From Saccoglossus kowalevskii (Eukaryota > Hemichordata > Enteropneusta > Harrimaniidae): a DNA stretch of 64,000 nt. Made by a program: the position numbers and the translations under genes. Every line of letters begins with the position of its first letter. The first letter of the stretch is position 1. Where the stretch lies: NCBI RefSeq assembly GCF_000003605.2, contig NW_003146359.1:62001-126000 (forward strand). Reading direction: 5' to 3'. The notes beneath the pieces were generated by a model. That model saw only the letters and a program-made list of their open reading frames with translations, was not told the origin of the DNA and did not search any database. Shown one piece after another: positions 24,001 through 39,300 of this stretch.

Positions 24001-27000
24001 ACAATGTCTAAAGTTAAGCTGATTCGGGCATGGTTAGTACTTGCATGGGAGACTACCTGAGTAAACCAGCTGGAGTAAATTTTTGGTTGGTTCCATCACA
24101 TACATGTCAAAGATATGAGGCAACGTTCGTGCATCATTTTTACTGTAATGTCAATTATTTATAGTAGAAAGACATTGAAATTTATGTATTTTTTTCAAAT
24201 TCATGGAAAGTTTTCGATTTTGCTATTATTTTCAAAGAACAAGGTGTTGATGCGGTCGGCACATAGTGCGTTTTAGCTGTTAAATTACCGTAAAAAGTTG
24301 TTCAAAGTGAACGCAAAGTTGTACAAAGTGATTGCAAAGTTTGTAGATGTATATGCATGTTTGACCTAACTTGTTGGCATATAGAAACCCGCAGTTGTAA
24401 AGTCAAAAAATGAATAAAAGCCAGATAAAAGCAGCCTATATGAGCAGAGTGTCACATGAGCTGATTGACTGTAAAAATGACAGAAAACAGAGTGCACAGT
24501 TGGTAAAAGCGTTCGAAACGTTGGCGTGGCTGCTTGTATATTTAACCTAAGTCATTGGCACGACACCCCACAGTAAAATTTTCAAAACATTAAGTAAATG
24601 TATAGAAAATGTCCTATATAGAAACATATTATCGCCACTGGGAACCGACATTCGAATACAAACAGCTTACAAAGTTGTGGAAAACCCGATTGCAAAGTTG
24701 GTAGATTCGATTGGGAATGTTACATATGATATATACTGACGGGTCCTATATTTGAAATTTCGAAAACAAGAATACACATTTCGTAAAATGCTGTTAAAAT
24801 AGCGTAGTGTTACTCGAAGCATGTAGAGGTCATAGGTCAATTCAAGAAGTAACCTGTGCAAACGCTATCAATTTTAAAACAGTTTCAAACATTAAATAGC
24901 CATCAATTCAGGTAAATTTCAAAATACTTAAACAATAGTGTGGGTAGGTGATCGAACAATGTCTAAAGTTAAGCTGATTCGGGCATGGTTAGTACTTGCA
25001 TGGGAGACTACCTGAGTAAACCAGCTGGAGTAAATTTTTGGTTGGTTCCATCACATACATGTCAAAAATATGAGGTAACGTTCGTGCATCATTTTTACTG
25101 TAATGTCAATTATTTATAGTAGAAAGACATTGAAATTTATGTATTTTTTTTCAAATTCATGGAAAGTTTTCGATTTTCCCTATTATTTTCAAAGAACAAG
25201 TTGTTGATGCGGTCGGCACATAGTGCGTTTTAGCTGTTAAATTACCGTAAAAAGTTGTTCAAAGTGAACGCAAAGTTGTACAAAGTGATTGCAAAGTTTG
25301 TAGATGTATATGCATGTTTGACCTAACTTGTTGGCATATAGAAACCCGCAGTTGTAAAGTCAAAAAATGAATAAAAGTCAGATAAAAGCAGCCTATATGA
25401 GCAGAGTGTCACATGAGCTGATTGACTGTAAAAATGATAGAAAACAGAGTGCACAGTTGGTAAAAGCGTTCAAAACGTTAGCGTGGCTGCTTGTATATTT
25501 AACCTAAGTCATTGGCACGACAACCCCGCAGTAAAATTTTCAAAACATTAAGTAAATGTATAGAAAATGTCCTATATAGAAACAGATTATCGCCACTGGG
25601 AACCGACAATTCGAATACAAACAGCTTACAAAGTTGTGAAAACCGATTGCAAAGTTGGTAGATTCGATTGGGAATGTTACATATGATATTATACTGACGG
25701 GTCCTATATTTGAAATTTCGAAAACAAGAATACATATTTCGTAAAATGCTGTTAAAATAGCGTAGTGTTACTCGAAGCATGTAGAGGTCATAGGTCAATT
25801 CAAGAAGTAACCTGTGCAAACGCTATCAATTTTAAAACAGTTTCAAACATTAAATAGCCATCAATTCAGGTAAATTTCAAATTACTTAAACAATAGTGTG
25901 GGTAGGTGATCGAACAATGTCTAAAGTTAAGCTGATTCGAGCATGGTTAGTACTTGCATGGGAGACTACCTGAGTAAACCAGCTGGAGTAAATTTTTGGT
26001 TGGTTCCATCACATACATGTCAAAGATATGAGGTAACGTTCGTGCATCATTTTTACTGTAATGTCAATTATTTATAGTAGAAAGACATTGAAATTTATGT
26101 ATTTTTTTTCAAATTCATGGAAAGTTTTCGATTTTCCCTATTATTTTCAAAGAACAAGTTGTTGATGCGGTCGGCACATAGTGTGTTTTAGCTGTTAAAT
26201 TACCGTAAAAGTTGTTCAAAGTGAACGCAAAGTTGTACAAAGTGATTGCAAAGTTTGTAGAAGTATATGCATGTTTGACCTAACTTGTTGGCATATAGAA
26301 ACCCGCAGTTGTAAAGTCAAAAAATGAATAAAAGCCAGATAAAAGCAGCCTATATGAGGAGAGTGTCACATGAGCTGATTGACTGTAAAAATGACAGAAA
26401 ACAGAGTGCACAGTTGGTAAAAGCGTTCGAAACGTTGGCGTGGCTGCTTGTATATTTAACCTAAGTCATTGGCACGACAACCCCGCAGTAAAATTTTCAA
26501 AACATTAAGTAAATGTATAGAAAATGTCCTATATAGAAACAGATTATCGCCACTGGGAACCGACAATTCGAATACAAACAGCTTACAAAGTTGTGAAAAC
26601 CGATTGCAAAGTTGGTAGATTCGATTGGGAATGTTACATATGATATTATACTGACGGGTCCTATATTTGAAATTTCGAAAACAAGAATACATATTTCGTA
26701 AAATGCTGTTAAAATAGCGTAGTGTTACTCAAAGCATGTAGAGGTCATAGGTCAATTCAAGAAGTAACTTGTGCAAACGCTATCAATTTTAAAAAAGTTT
26801 CAAACATTAAATAGCCATCAATTCATGTAAATTTCAAATTACTTAAACAATAGTGTGGGTATGTGATCGAACAATGTCTAAAGTTAAGCTGATTCGGGCA
26901 TGGTTAGTACTTGCATGGGAGACTACCTGAGTAAACCAGCTGGAGTTAATTTTTGGTTGGTTCCATCACATACATTTCAAAGATATGAGGCAACGTTCGT

Positions 27001-30000
27001 ACATCATTTTTACTGTAATGTCAATTATTTATAGTAGAAAGACATTGAAATTTATGTATTTTTTTTCAAATTCATGGAAAGTTTTCGATTTTCCTTATTA
27101 TTTTCAAAGAACAAGTTGTTGATGCGGTCGGCACATAGTGCGTTTTAGCTGTTAAATTACCGTAAAAAGTTGTTCAAAGTAAACTCAAAGTTGTACAAAG
27201 TGATTGCAAAGTTTGTAGATGTATATCCATGTTTGACCTAACTTGTTTGCATATAGAAACCCGCAGTTGTAAAGTCAAAAAATGAATAAAAGCCAGATAA
27301 AAGCAGCCTATATGAGCAGAGTGTCACATGAGCTGATTGACTGTAAAAATGACAGAAAACAGAGTGCACACTTGGTAAAAGCGTTCGAAACGTTGGCGTG
27401 GCTGCTTGTATATTAAACCTACGTCATTGGCACGACAACCTCGCAGTAAAATTTTCAAAACATTAAGTAAATGTATAGAAAATGTCCTATATAGAAATAG
27501 ATTATCGCCACTGGGAACGGACAATTCGAATACAAACAGCGTACAAAGTTGTGAAAACCGATTGCAAAGTTGGTAGATTCGATTGGGAATGTTACATATG
27601 ATATTATACTGACAGGTCTTATAGTTGAAAGTTCGAAAAGAAGAATACATATTTCGTAAAATGCCGTTAAAATAGCGTAGTGTTACTCAAAGCATGTAGA
27701 GGTCATAGGTCAATTCAAGAAGTAACTTGTGCAAACGCTATCAATTTTAAAACAGTTTCAAACATTAAATAGCCATCAATTCAGGTAAATTTCAAATTAC
27801 TTAAACAATAGTGTGGGTAGGTGATCGAACAATGTCTAAAGTTAAGCTGATTCGAGCATGGTTAGTACTTGCATGGGAGACTACCTGAGTAAACCAGCTG
27901 GAGTAAATTTTTGGTTGGTTCCATCACATACATGTCAAAGATATGAGGTAACGTTCGTGCATCATTTTTACTGTAATGTCAATTATTTATAGTAGAAAGA
28001 CATTGAAATTTATGTATTTTTTTTCAAATTCATGGAAAGTTTTCGATTTTCCCTATTATTTTCAAAGAACAAGTTGTTGATGCGGTCGGCACATAGTGTG
28101 TTTTAGCTGTTAAATTACCGTAAAAGTTGTTCAAAGTGAACGCAAAGTTGTACAAAGTGATTGCAAAGTTTGTAGATGTATATGCATGTTTGACCTAACT
28201 TGTTGGCATATAGAAACCCGCAGTTGTAAAGTCAAAAAATGAATAAAAGCCAGATAAAAGCAGCCTATATGAGGAGAGTGTCACATGAGCTGATTGACTG
28301 TAAAAATGACAGAAAACAGAGTGCACAGTTGGTAAAAGCGTTCGAAACGTTGGCGTGGCTGCTTGTATATTTAACCTAAGTCATTGGCACGACAACCCCG
28401 CAGTAAAATTTTCAAAACATTAAGTAAATGTATAGAAAATGTCCTATATAGAAACATATTATCGCCACTGAGAACCGACAATTCGAATACAAACAGCTTA
28501 CAAAATGGTGAAAACCGATTGCAAAGTTAGTAGATTCGATTGGGAATGTTACATATGATATTATACTGACGGGTCCTATAGTTGAAAGTTCGAAAACAAG
28601 AATACATATTTCGTAAAATGCCGTTAAAATAGCGTAGTGTTTCTCGAAGCATGTAGAGGTCATAGGTCAATTCAAGAAGTAACCTGTGCAAACGCTATCA
28701 ATTTTAAAACAGTTTCAAACATTAAATAGCCATCAATTCAGGTAAATTTCAAATTACTTAAACAATAGTGTGGGTAGGTGATCGAACAATGTCTAAAGTT
28801 AAGCTGATTCGGGCATGGTTAGTACTTGCATGGGAGACTACCTGAGTAAACCAGCTGGAGTAAATTTTTGGTTGGTTCCATCACATACATGTCAAAGATA
28901 TGAGGTAACGTTCGTGCATCATTTTTACTGTAATGTCAATTATTTATAGTAGAACGACATTGAAATTTATGTATTTTTTTTCAAATTCATGGAAAGTTTT
29001 CGATTTTCCCTATTATTTTCAAAGAACAAGTTGTTGATGCGGTCGGCACATAGTGCGTTTTAGCTGTTAAATTACCGTAAAAAGTTGTTCAAAGTGAACG
29101 CAAAGTTGTACAAAGTGATTGCAAAGTTTGTAGATGTATATGCATGTTTGACCTAACTTGTTGGCATATAGAAACCCGCAGTTGTAAAGTCAAAAAATGA
29201 ATAAAAGTCAGATAAAAGCAGCCTATATGAGCAGAGTGTCACATGAGCTGATTGACTGTAAAAATGATAGAAAACAGAGTGCACAGTTGGTAAAAGCGTT
29301 CAAAACGTTGGCGTGGCTGCTTGTATATTTAACCTAAGTCATTGGCACGACAACCCCGCAGTAAAATTTTCAAAACATTAAGTAAATGTATAGAAAATGT
29401 CCTATATAGAAACAGATTATCGCCACTGGGAACCGACAATTCGAATACAAACAGCTTACAAAGTTGTGAAAACCGATTGCAAAGTTGGTAGATTCGATTG
29501 GGAATGTTACATATGATATTATACTGACGGGTCCTATATTTGAAATTTCGAAAACAAGAATACATATTTCGTAAAATGCTGTTATAATAGCGTAGTGTTA
29601 CTCGAAGCATGTAGAGGTCATAGGTCAATTCAAGAAGTAACTTGTGCAAACGCTATCAATTTTAAAACAGTTTCAAACATTAAATAGCCATCAATTCAGG
29701 TAAATTTCAAAGTTCTTAAACAATAGTGTGGGTAGGTGATCGAACAATGTCTAAAGTTAAGCTGATTCGGGCATGGTTAGTACTTGCATGGGAGACTACC
29801 TGAGTAAACCAGCTGGAGTAAATTTTTGGTTGGTTCCATCACATACATGTCAAAGATATGAGGTAACGTTCGTGCATCATTTTTACTGTAATGTCAATTA
29901 TTTATAGTAGAAAGACATTGAAATTTATGTATTTTTTTTCAAATTCATGGAAAGTTTTCGATTTTCCCTATTATTTTCAAAGAACAAGTTGTTGATGCGG

Positions 30001-32528
30001 TCGGCACATAGTGTGTTTTAGCTGTTAAATTACCGTAAAAGTTGTTCAAAGTGAACGCAAAGTTGTACAAAGTGATTGCAAAGTTTGTAGATGTAATTGC
30101 ATGTTTGACCTAACTTGTTGGCATATAGAAACCCGCAGTTGTAAAGTCAAAAAATGAATAAAAGCCAAATAAAAGCAGCCTATATGAGGAGAGTGTCACA
30201 TGAGCTGATTGACTGTAAAAATGACAGAAAACAGAGTGCACAGTTGGTAAAAGCGTTCGAAACGTTGGCGTGGCTGCTTGTATATTTAACCTAAGTCATT
30301 GGCACGACAACCCCGCAGTAAAATTTTCAAAACATTAAGTAAATGTATAGAAAATGTCCTATATAGAAACAGATTATCGCCACTGGGAACCGACAATTCG
30401 AATACAAACAGCTTACAAAGTTGTGAAAACCGATTGCAAAGTTGGTAGATTCGATTGGGAATGTTACATATGATATTATACTGACGGGTCCTATATTTGA
30501 AATTTCGAAAACAAGAATACATATTTCGTAAAATGCTGTTAAAATAGCGTAGTGTTACTCGAAGCATGTAGAGGTCATAGGTCAATTCAAGAAGTAACCT
30601 GTGCAAACGCTATCAATTTTAAAACAGTTTCAAACATTAAATAGCCATCAATTCAGGTAAATTTCAAATTACTTAAACAATAGTGTGGGTAGGTGATCGA
30701 ACAATGTCTAAAGTTAAGCTGATTCGGGCATGGTTAGTACTTGCATGGGAGACTACCTGAGTAAACCAGCTGGAGTAAATTTTTGGTTGGTTCCATCACA
30801 TACATGTCAAAGATATGAGGTAACGTTCGTGCATCATTTTTACTGTAATGTCAATTATTTATAGTAGAAAGACATTGAAATTTATGTATTTTTTTTCAAA
30901 TTCATGGAAAGTTTTCGATTTTCCCTATTATTTTCAAAGAACAAGTTGTTGATGCGGTCGGCACATAGTGTGTTTTAGCTGTTAAATTACCGTAAAAGTT
31001 GTTCAAAGTGAACGCAAAGTTGTACAAAGTGATTGCAAAGTTTGTAGATGTAATTGCATGTTTGACCTAACTTGTTGGCATATAGAAACCCGCAGTTGTA
31101 AAGTCAAAAAATGAATAAAAGCCAAATAAAAGCAGCCTATATGAGGAGAGTGTCACATGAGCTGATTGACTGTAAAAATGACAGAAAACAGAGTGCACAG
31201 TTGGTAAAAGCGTTCGAAACGTTGGCGTGGCTGCTTGTATATTTAACCTAAGTCATTGGCACGACAACCCCGCAGTAAAATTTTCAAAACATTAAGTAAA
31301 TGTATAGAAAATGTCCTATATAGAAACAGATTATCGCCACTGGGAACCGACAATTCGAATACAAACAGCTTACAAAGTTGTGAAAACCGATTGCAAAGTT
31401 GGTAGATTCGATTGGGAATGTTACATATGATATTATACTGACGGGTCCTATATTTGAAATTTCGAAAACAAGAATACATATTTCGTAAAATGCTGTTAAA
31501 ATAGCGTAGTGTTACTCGAAGCATGTAGAGGTCATAGGTCAATTCAAGAAGTAACCTGTGCAAACGCTATCAATTTTAAAACAGTTTCAAACATTAAATA
31601 GCCATCAATTCAGGTAAATTTCAAATTACTTAAACAATAGTGTGGGTAGGTGATCGAAAAATGTCTAAAGTTAAGCTGATTCGGGCATGGTTAGTACTTG
31701 CATGGGAGACTACCTGAGTAAACCAGCTGGAGTAAATTTTTGGTTGGTTCCATCACATACATGTCAAAGATATGAGGTAACGTTCGTGCATCATTTTTAC
31801 TGTAATGTCAATTATTTATAGTAGAAAGACATTGAAATTTATGTATTTTTTTTCAAATTCATGGAAAGTTTTCGATTTTCCCTATTATTTTCAAAGAACA
31901 AGTTGTTGATGCGGTCGGCACATAGTGTGTTTTAGCTGTTAAATTACCGTAAAAGTTGTTCAAAGTGAACGCAAAGTTGTACAAAGTGATTGCAAAGTTT
32001 GTAGATGTAATTGCATGTTTGACCTAACTTGTTGGCATATAGAAACCCGCAGTTGTAAAGTCAAAAAATGAATAAAAGCCAAATAAAAGCAGCCTATATG
32101 AGGAGAGTGTCACATGAGCTGATTGACTGTAAAAATGACAGAAAACAGAGTGCACAGTTGGTAAAAGCGTTCGAAACGTTGGCGTGGCTGCTTGTATATT
32201 TAACATAAGTCATTGGCACGACAAACCCGCAGTTAAATTTTCAAAACATTAAGTAAATGTATAGAAAATGTCCTATATAGAAACAGATTATCGCCACTGG
32301 GAACCAACAATTCGAATACAAACAGCTTACAAAGTTGTGAAAACCGATTGCAAAGTTGGTAGATTCGATTGGGAATGTTACATATGATATTATACTGACG
32401 GGTTCTATAGTTGAAAGTTCGAAAACAAGAATACATATTTCGTAAAATGCCGTTAAAATAGAGTAGTTTTACTCGAAGCATGTAAAGGTCATAGGTCAAT
32501 TCAAGAAGTAACTTGTGCAAACGCTATC
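21044..32528. repeat. Monomers M23-M34: b-type block, mostly Q with a T8 tract
   Basis: This is the longest b-type run. M23-M24 are P; M25-M33 are Q; M34 returns to P. M27-M34 share the T8 tract, and most of M27-M34 share GAGGTAACG; GTAAAAGTTG (one A fewer) is found in M28, M30 and M32-M34. M32, M33 and M34 share GATGTAATTGCATG and GCCAAATAAAAG and are close neighbours in sequence as well as position. M29 is an a-type intruder with many private substitutions. Confidence 0.8.
24563..24740. other. Cluster of one-base changes in M26
   Basis: One-base losses and gains (GACACCCCAC, GACATTCG, GTGGAAAACCCG, GATATATACTG) are packed into ~175 bp. Before the patch the monomer resembles the M46/M56 family; after it, the M22/M27 family. 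The patch sits at this switch. Confidence 0.6.
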
Positions 32529-35500
32529 AATTTTAAAACAGTTTCAAACATAAAATAGCCATCAATTCAGGTAAATTTCAAATTACTTAAACAATAGTGT
32601 GGGTAGGTGATCGAACAATGTCTAAAGTTAAGCTGATTCGGGTATGGTTAGTACTTGCATGGGAGACTACCTGAGTAAACCAGCTGGAGTAAATTTTTGG
32701 TTGGTTCCATCACATACATGTCAAAGATATGAGGCAACGTTCGTGCATCATTTTTACTGTAATGTCAATTATTTATAGTAGAAAGACATTGCAATTTATG
32801 TATTTTTTTCAAATTCATGGAAAGTTTTCGATTTTCCCTATTATTTTCAAAGAACAAGGTGTTGATGCGGTCGGCACATAGTGCGTTTTAGCTGTTAAAT
32901 TACCGTAAAAAGTTGTTCAAAGTGAACGCAAAGTTGTACAAAGTGATTGCAAAGTTTGTAGATGTATATGCATGTTTGACCTAACTTGTTGGCATATAGA
33001 AACCCGCAGTTGTAAAGTCAAAAAATGAATAAAAGCCAGATAAAAGCAGCCTATATGAGCAGAGTGTCACATGAGCTGATTGACTGTAAAAATGACAGAA
33101 AACCGAGTGCACAGTTAGTAAAAGCGTTCGAAACGTTGGCATGGCTGCTTGTATATTAAACCTACGTCATTTGCACGACAACCCCGCAGTTAAATTTTCA
33201 AAACATTAAGTAAATGTATAGAAAATGTCCTATATAGAAACAGATTATGGCCACTGGGAACCGACAATTCGAATACAAACAGCTTACAAAGTTGTGAAAA
33301 CCGATTGCAAAGTTGGTAGATTCGATTGGGAATGTTACATATGATATTATACTGACGGGTCCTATAGTTGAAAGTTCGAAAACAAGAATACATATTTCGT
33401 AAAATGCCGTTAAAATAGAGTAGTTTTACTCGAAGCATGTAAAGGTCATAGGTCAATTCAAGAAGTAACTTGTGCAAACGCTATCAATTTTAAAACAGTT
33501 TCAAACATTAAATAGCCATCAATTCAGGTAAATTTCAAATTACTTAAACAATAGTGTGGGTAGGTGATCGAACAATGTCTAAAGTTAAGCTGATTCGGGT
33601 ATGGTTAGTACTTGCATGGGAGACTACCTGAGTAAACCAGCTGGAGTAAATTTTTGGTTGGTTCCATCACATACATGTCAAAGATATGAGGCAACGTTCG
33701 TGCATCATTTTTACTGTAATGTCAATTATTTATAGTAGAAAGACATTGCAATTTATGTATTTTTTTCAAATTCATGGAAAGTTTTCGATTTTCCCTATTA
33801 TTTTCAAAGAACAAGGTGTTGATGCGGTCGGCACATAGTGCGTTTTAGCTGTTAAATTACCGTAAAAAGTTGTTCAAAGTGAACGCAAAGTTGTACAAAG
33901 TGATTGCAAAGTTTGTAGATGTATATGCATGTTTGACCTAACTTGTTGGCATATAGAAACCCGCAGTTGTAAAGTCAAAAAATGAATAAAAGCCAGATAA
34001 AAGCAGCCTATATGAGCAGAGTGTCACATGAGCTGATTGACTGTAAAAATGACAGAAAACCGAGTGCACAGTTACTAAAAGCGTTCGAAACGTTGGCATG
34101 GCTGCTTGTATATTAAACCTACGTCATTGGCACGACAACCCCGCAGTTAAATTTTCAAAACATTAAGTAAATGTATAGAAAATGTCCTATATAGAAACAG
34201 ATTATCGCCACTGGGAACCGACAATTCGAATACAAACAGCTTACAAAGTTGTGAAAACCGATTGCAAAGTTGGTAGATTCGATTGGGAATGTTACATATG
34301 ATATTATACTGACGGGTCCTATAGTTGAAAGTTCGAAAACAAGAATACATATTTCGTAAAATGCCGTTAAAATAGAGTTGTTTTACTCGAAGCATGTAAA
34401 GGTCATAGGTCAATTCAAGAAGTAACTTGTGCAAACGCTATCAATTTTAAAACAGTTTCAAACATTATATAGCCATCAATTCAGGTAAATTTCAAATTAC
34501 TTAAACAATAGTGTGGGTAGGTGATCGAACAATGTCTAAAGTTAAGCTGATTCGGGTATGGTTAGTACTTGCATGTGAGACTACCTGAGTAAACCAGCTG
34601 GAGTAAATTTTTGGTTGGTTCCATCACATACATGTCAAAGATATGAGGCAACGTTCGTGCATCATTTTTACTGTAATGTCAATTATTTATAGTAGAAAGA
34701 CATTGCAATTTATGTATTTTTTTCAAATTCATGGAAAGTTTTCGATTTTCCCTATTATTTTCAAAGAACAAGGTGTTGATGCGGTCGGCACATAGTGCGT
34801 TTTAGCTGTTAAATTACCGTAAAAAGTTGTTCAAAGTGAACGCAAAGTTGTACAAAGTGATTGCAAAGTTTGTAGATGTATATGCATGTTTGACCTAACT
34901 TGTTGGCATATAGAAACCCGCAGTTGTAAAGTCAAAAAATGAATAAAAGCCAGATAAAAGCAGCCTATATGAGCAGAGTGTCACATGAGCTGATTGACTG
35001 TAAAAATGACAGAAAACCGAGTGCACAGTTACTAAAAGCGTTCGAAACGTTGGCATGGCTGCTTGTATATTAAACCTACGTCATTGGCACGACAACCCCG
35101 CAGTTAAATTTTCAAAACATTAAGTAAATGTATAGAAAATGTCCTATATAGAAACAGATTATCGCCACTGGGAACCGACAATTCGAATACAAACAGCTTA
35201 CAAAGTTGTGAAAACCGATTGCAAAGTTGGTAGTTTCGATTGGGAATGTTACATATGATATTATACTGACGGGTTCTATAGTTGAAAGTTCGAAAACAAG
35301 AATACATATTTCGTAAAATGCCGTTAAAATAGAGTAGTTTTACTCGAAGCATGTAAAGGTCATAGGTCAATTCAAGAAGTAACTTGTGCAAACGCTATCA
35401 ATTTTAAAACAGTTTCAAACATTAAATAGCCATCAATTCAGGCAAATTTCAAATTACTTAAACAATAGTGTGGGTAGGTGATCGAACAATGTCAAAAGTT

Positions 35501-36356
35501 AAGCTGATTCGGGCATGGTTAGTACTTGCATGGGAGACTAACTGAGTAAACCAGCTGGAGTAAATTTTTGGTTGGTTCCATCACATACATGTCAAAGATA
35601 TGAGGCAACGTTCGTGCATCATTTTTACTGTAATGTAAATTATTTATAGTAGAAAGACATTGAAATTTATGTATTTTTTTCAAATTCATGGAAAGTTTTC
35701 GATTTTCCCTATTATTTTCAAAGAACAAGTTGTTGATGCGGTCGGCACATAGTGCGTTTTCGCTGTTAAATTACCGTAAAAAGTTGTTCAAAGTGAACGC
35801 AAAGTTGTACAAAGTGATTGCAAAGTTTGTAGATGTATATGCATGTTTGACCTAACTTGTTGGCATATAGAAATCCGCAGTCGTAAAGTCAAAAAATGAA
35901 TAAAAGCCAGATAAAAGCAGCCTATAAGAGCAGAGTGTCACATGAGCTGATTGACTGTAAAAATGACAGAAAACAGAGTGCACAGTTGGTAAAAGCGTTC
36001 GAAACGTTGGCGTGGCTGCTTGTATATTAAACCTACGTCATTGGCACGACAACCCCGCAGTTAAATTTTCAAAACATTAAGTAAATGTATAGAAAATGTC
36101 CTATATAGAAACAGATTATGGCCACTGGGAACCGACAATTCGAATACAAACAGCTTACAAAGTTGTGAAAACCGATTGCAAAGTTGGTAGATTCGATTGG
36201 GAATGTTACATATGATATTATACTGACGGGTTCTACAGTTGAAAGTTCGAAAACAAGAATACATATTTCGTAAAATGCCGTTAAAATAGAGTAGTTTTAC
36301 TCGAAGCATGTAAAGGTCATAGGTCTATTCAAGAAGTAACTTGTGCAAATGCTATC
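32529..36356. repeat. Monomers M35-M38: a-type/P island
   Basis: Four a-type monomers resemble M3-M9 of the first block: M35-M37 have AAACCGAGTGC and GCAATTTATG. M37 repeats the M20 markers. M38 has TGTCAAAAGTTAAGC near its start and ends with the M1/M2 markers (TTATGGCC, GGTCTATTC, CAAATGC). Confidence 0.8.
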
Positions 36357-39300
36357 AATTTTAAAACAGTTTCAAACATTAAATAGCCATCAATTCATGT
36401 AAATTTTAAATTACTTAAACAATAGTGTGGGTAGGTGATCGAACAATGTCTAAAGTTAAGCTGATTCGGGCATGGTTAGTACTTGCATGGGAGACTACCT
36501 GAGTAAACCAGCTGGAGTAAATTTTTGGTTGGTTCCATCACATACATGTCAAAGATATGAGGCAACGTTCGTGCATCATTTTTACTGTAATGTCAATTAT
36601 TTATAGTAGAAAGACATTGAAATTTATGTATTTTTTTCAAATTCATGGAAAGTTTTCGATTTTGCTATTATTTTCAAAGAACAAGGTGTTGATGCGGTCG
36701 GCACATAGTGCGTTTTAGCTGTTAAATTACCGTAAAAAGTTGTTCAAAGTGAACGCAAAGTTGTACAAAGTGATTGCAAAGCTTGTAGATGTATATGCAT
36801 GTTTGACCTAACTTGTTGGCATATAGAAACCCGCAGTCGTAAAGTCAAAAAATGAATAAAAGCCAGATAAAAGCAGCCTATATGAGCAGAGTGTCACATG
36901 AGTTGATTGACTGTAAAAATGACAGAAAACAGAGTGCACAGTTGGTAAAAGCGTTCGAAACGTTGGCGTGGCTGCTTGTATATTTAACCTAAGTCATTGG
37001 CACGACAACCCCGCAGTTAAATTTTCAAAACATTAAGTAAATGTATAGAAAATGTCCTATATAGAAACAGATTATCGCCACTGGGAACCGACAATTCGAA
37101 TACAAACAGCTTACAAAGTTGTGAAAACCGATTGCAAAGTTGGTAGATTCGATTGGGAATGTTACATATGATATTATACTGACGGGTTCTATAGTTGAAA
37201 GTTCGAAAACAAGAATACATATTTCGTAAAATGCCGTTAAAATAGAGTAGTTTTACTCGAAGCATGTAAAGGTCATAGGTCAATTCAAGAAGTAACTTGT
37301 GCAAACGCTATCAATTTTAAAACAGTTTCAAACATTAAATAGCCATCAATTCAGGCAAATTTCAAATTACTTAAACAATAGTGTGGGTAGGTGATCGAAC
37401 AATGTCTAAAGTTAAGCTGATTCGGGCATGGTTAGTACTTGCATGGGAGACTACCTGAGTAAACCAGCTGGAGTAAATTTTTGGTTGGTTCCATCACATA
37501 CATGTCAAAGATATGAGGCAACGTTCGTGCATCATTTTTACTGTAATGTCAATTATTTATAGTAGAAAGACATTGAAATTTATGTATTTTTTTCAAATTC
37601 ATGGAAAGTTTTCGATTTTGCTATTATTTTCAAAGAACAAGGTGTTGATGCGGTCGGCACATAGTGCGTTTTAGCTGTTAAATTACCGTAAAAAGTTGTT
37701 CAAAGTGAACGCAAAGTTGTACAAAGTGATTGCAAAGCTTGTAGATGTATATGCATGTTTGACCTAACTTGTTGGCATATAGAAACCCGCAGTCGTAAAG
37801 TCAAAAAATGAATAAAAGCCAGATAAAAGCAGCCTATATGAGCAGAGTGTCACATGAGCTGATTGACTGTAAAAATGACAGAAAACAGAGTGCACAGTTG
37901 GTAAAAGCGTTCGAAACGTTGGCGTGGCTGCTTGTATATTTAACCTAAGTCATTGGCACGACAACCCCGCAGTTAAATTTTCAAAACATTAAGTAAATGT
38001 ATAGAAAATGTCCTATATAGAAACAGATTATCGCCACTGGGAACCGACAATTCGAATACAAACAGCTTACAAAGTTGTGAAAACCGATTGCAAAGTTGGT
38101 AGATTCGATTGGGAATGTTACATATGATATTATACTGACGGGTTCTATAGTTGAAAGTTCGAAAACAAGAATACATATTTCGTAAAACGCCGTTAAAATA
38201 GAGTAGTTTTACTCGAAGCATGTAAAGGTCATAGGTCAATTCAAGAAGTAACTTGTGCAAACGCTATCAATTTTAAAACAGTTTCAAACATTAAATAGCC
38301 ATCAATTCAGGCAAATTTCAAATTACTTAAACAATAGTGTGGGTAGGTGATCGAACAATGTCTAAAGTTAAGCTGATTCGGGCATGGTTAGTACTTGCAT
38401 GGGAGACTACCTGAGTAAACCAGCTGGAGTAAATTTTTGGTTGGTTCCATCACATACATGTCAAAGATATGAGGCAACGTTTGTGCATCAATTTTACTGT
38501 AATGTCAATTATTTATAGTAGAAAGACATTGAAATTTATGTATTTTTTTCAAATTCATGGAAAGTTTTCGATTTTCCCTATTATTTTCAAAGAACAAGTT
38601 GTTGATGCGGTCGGCACATAGTGCGTTTTCGCTGTTAAATTACCGTAAAAAGTTGTTCAAAGTGAACGCAAAGTTGTACAAAGTGATTGCAAAGTTTGTA
38701 GATGTATATGCATGTTTGACCTAACTTGTTGGCATATAGAAACCCGCAGTTGTAAAGTCAAAAAATGAATAAAAGCCAGATAAAAGCAGCCTATATGAGC
38801 AGAGTGTCACATGAGCTGATTGACTGTAAAAATGATAGAAAACAGAGTGCACAGTTGGTAAAAGCGTTCAAAACGTTGGCGTGGCTGCTTGTATATTTAA
38901 CCTAAGTCATTGGCACGACAACCCCGCAGTAAAATTTTCAAAACATTAAGTAAATGTATAGAAAATGTCCTATATAGAAACAGATTATCGCCACTGGGAA
39001 CCGACAATTCGAATACAAACAGCTTACAAAGTTGTGAAAACCGATTGCAAAGTTGGTAGATTCGATTGGGAATGTTACATATGATATTATACTGACGGGT
39101 CCTATATTTGAAATTTCGAAAACAAGAATACATATTTCGTAAAATGCTGTTATAATAGCGTAGTGTTACTCGAAGCATGTAGAGGTCATAGGTCAATTCA
39201 AGAAGTAACCTGTGCAAACGCTATCAATTTTAAAACAGTTTCAAACATTAAATAGCCATCAATTCAGGTAAATTTCAAAGTACTTAAACAATAGTGTGGG

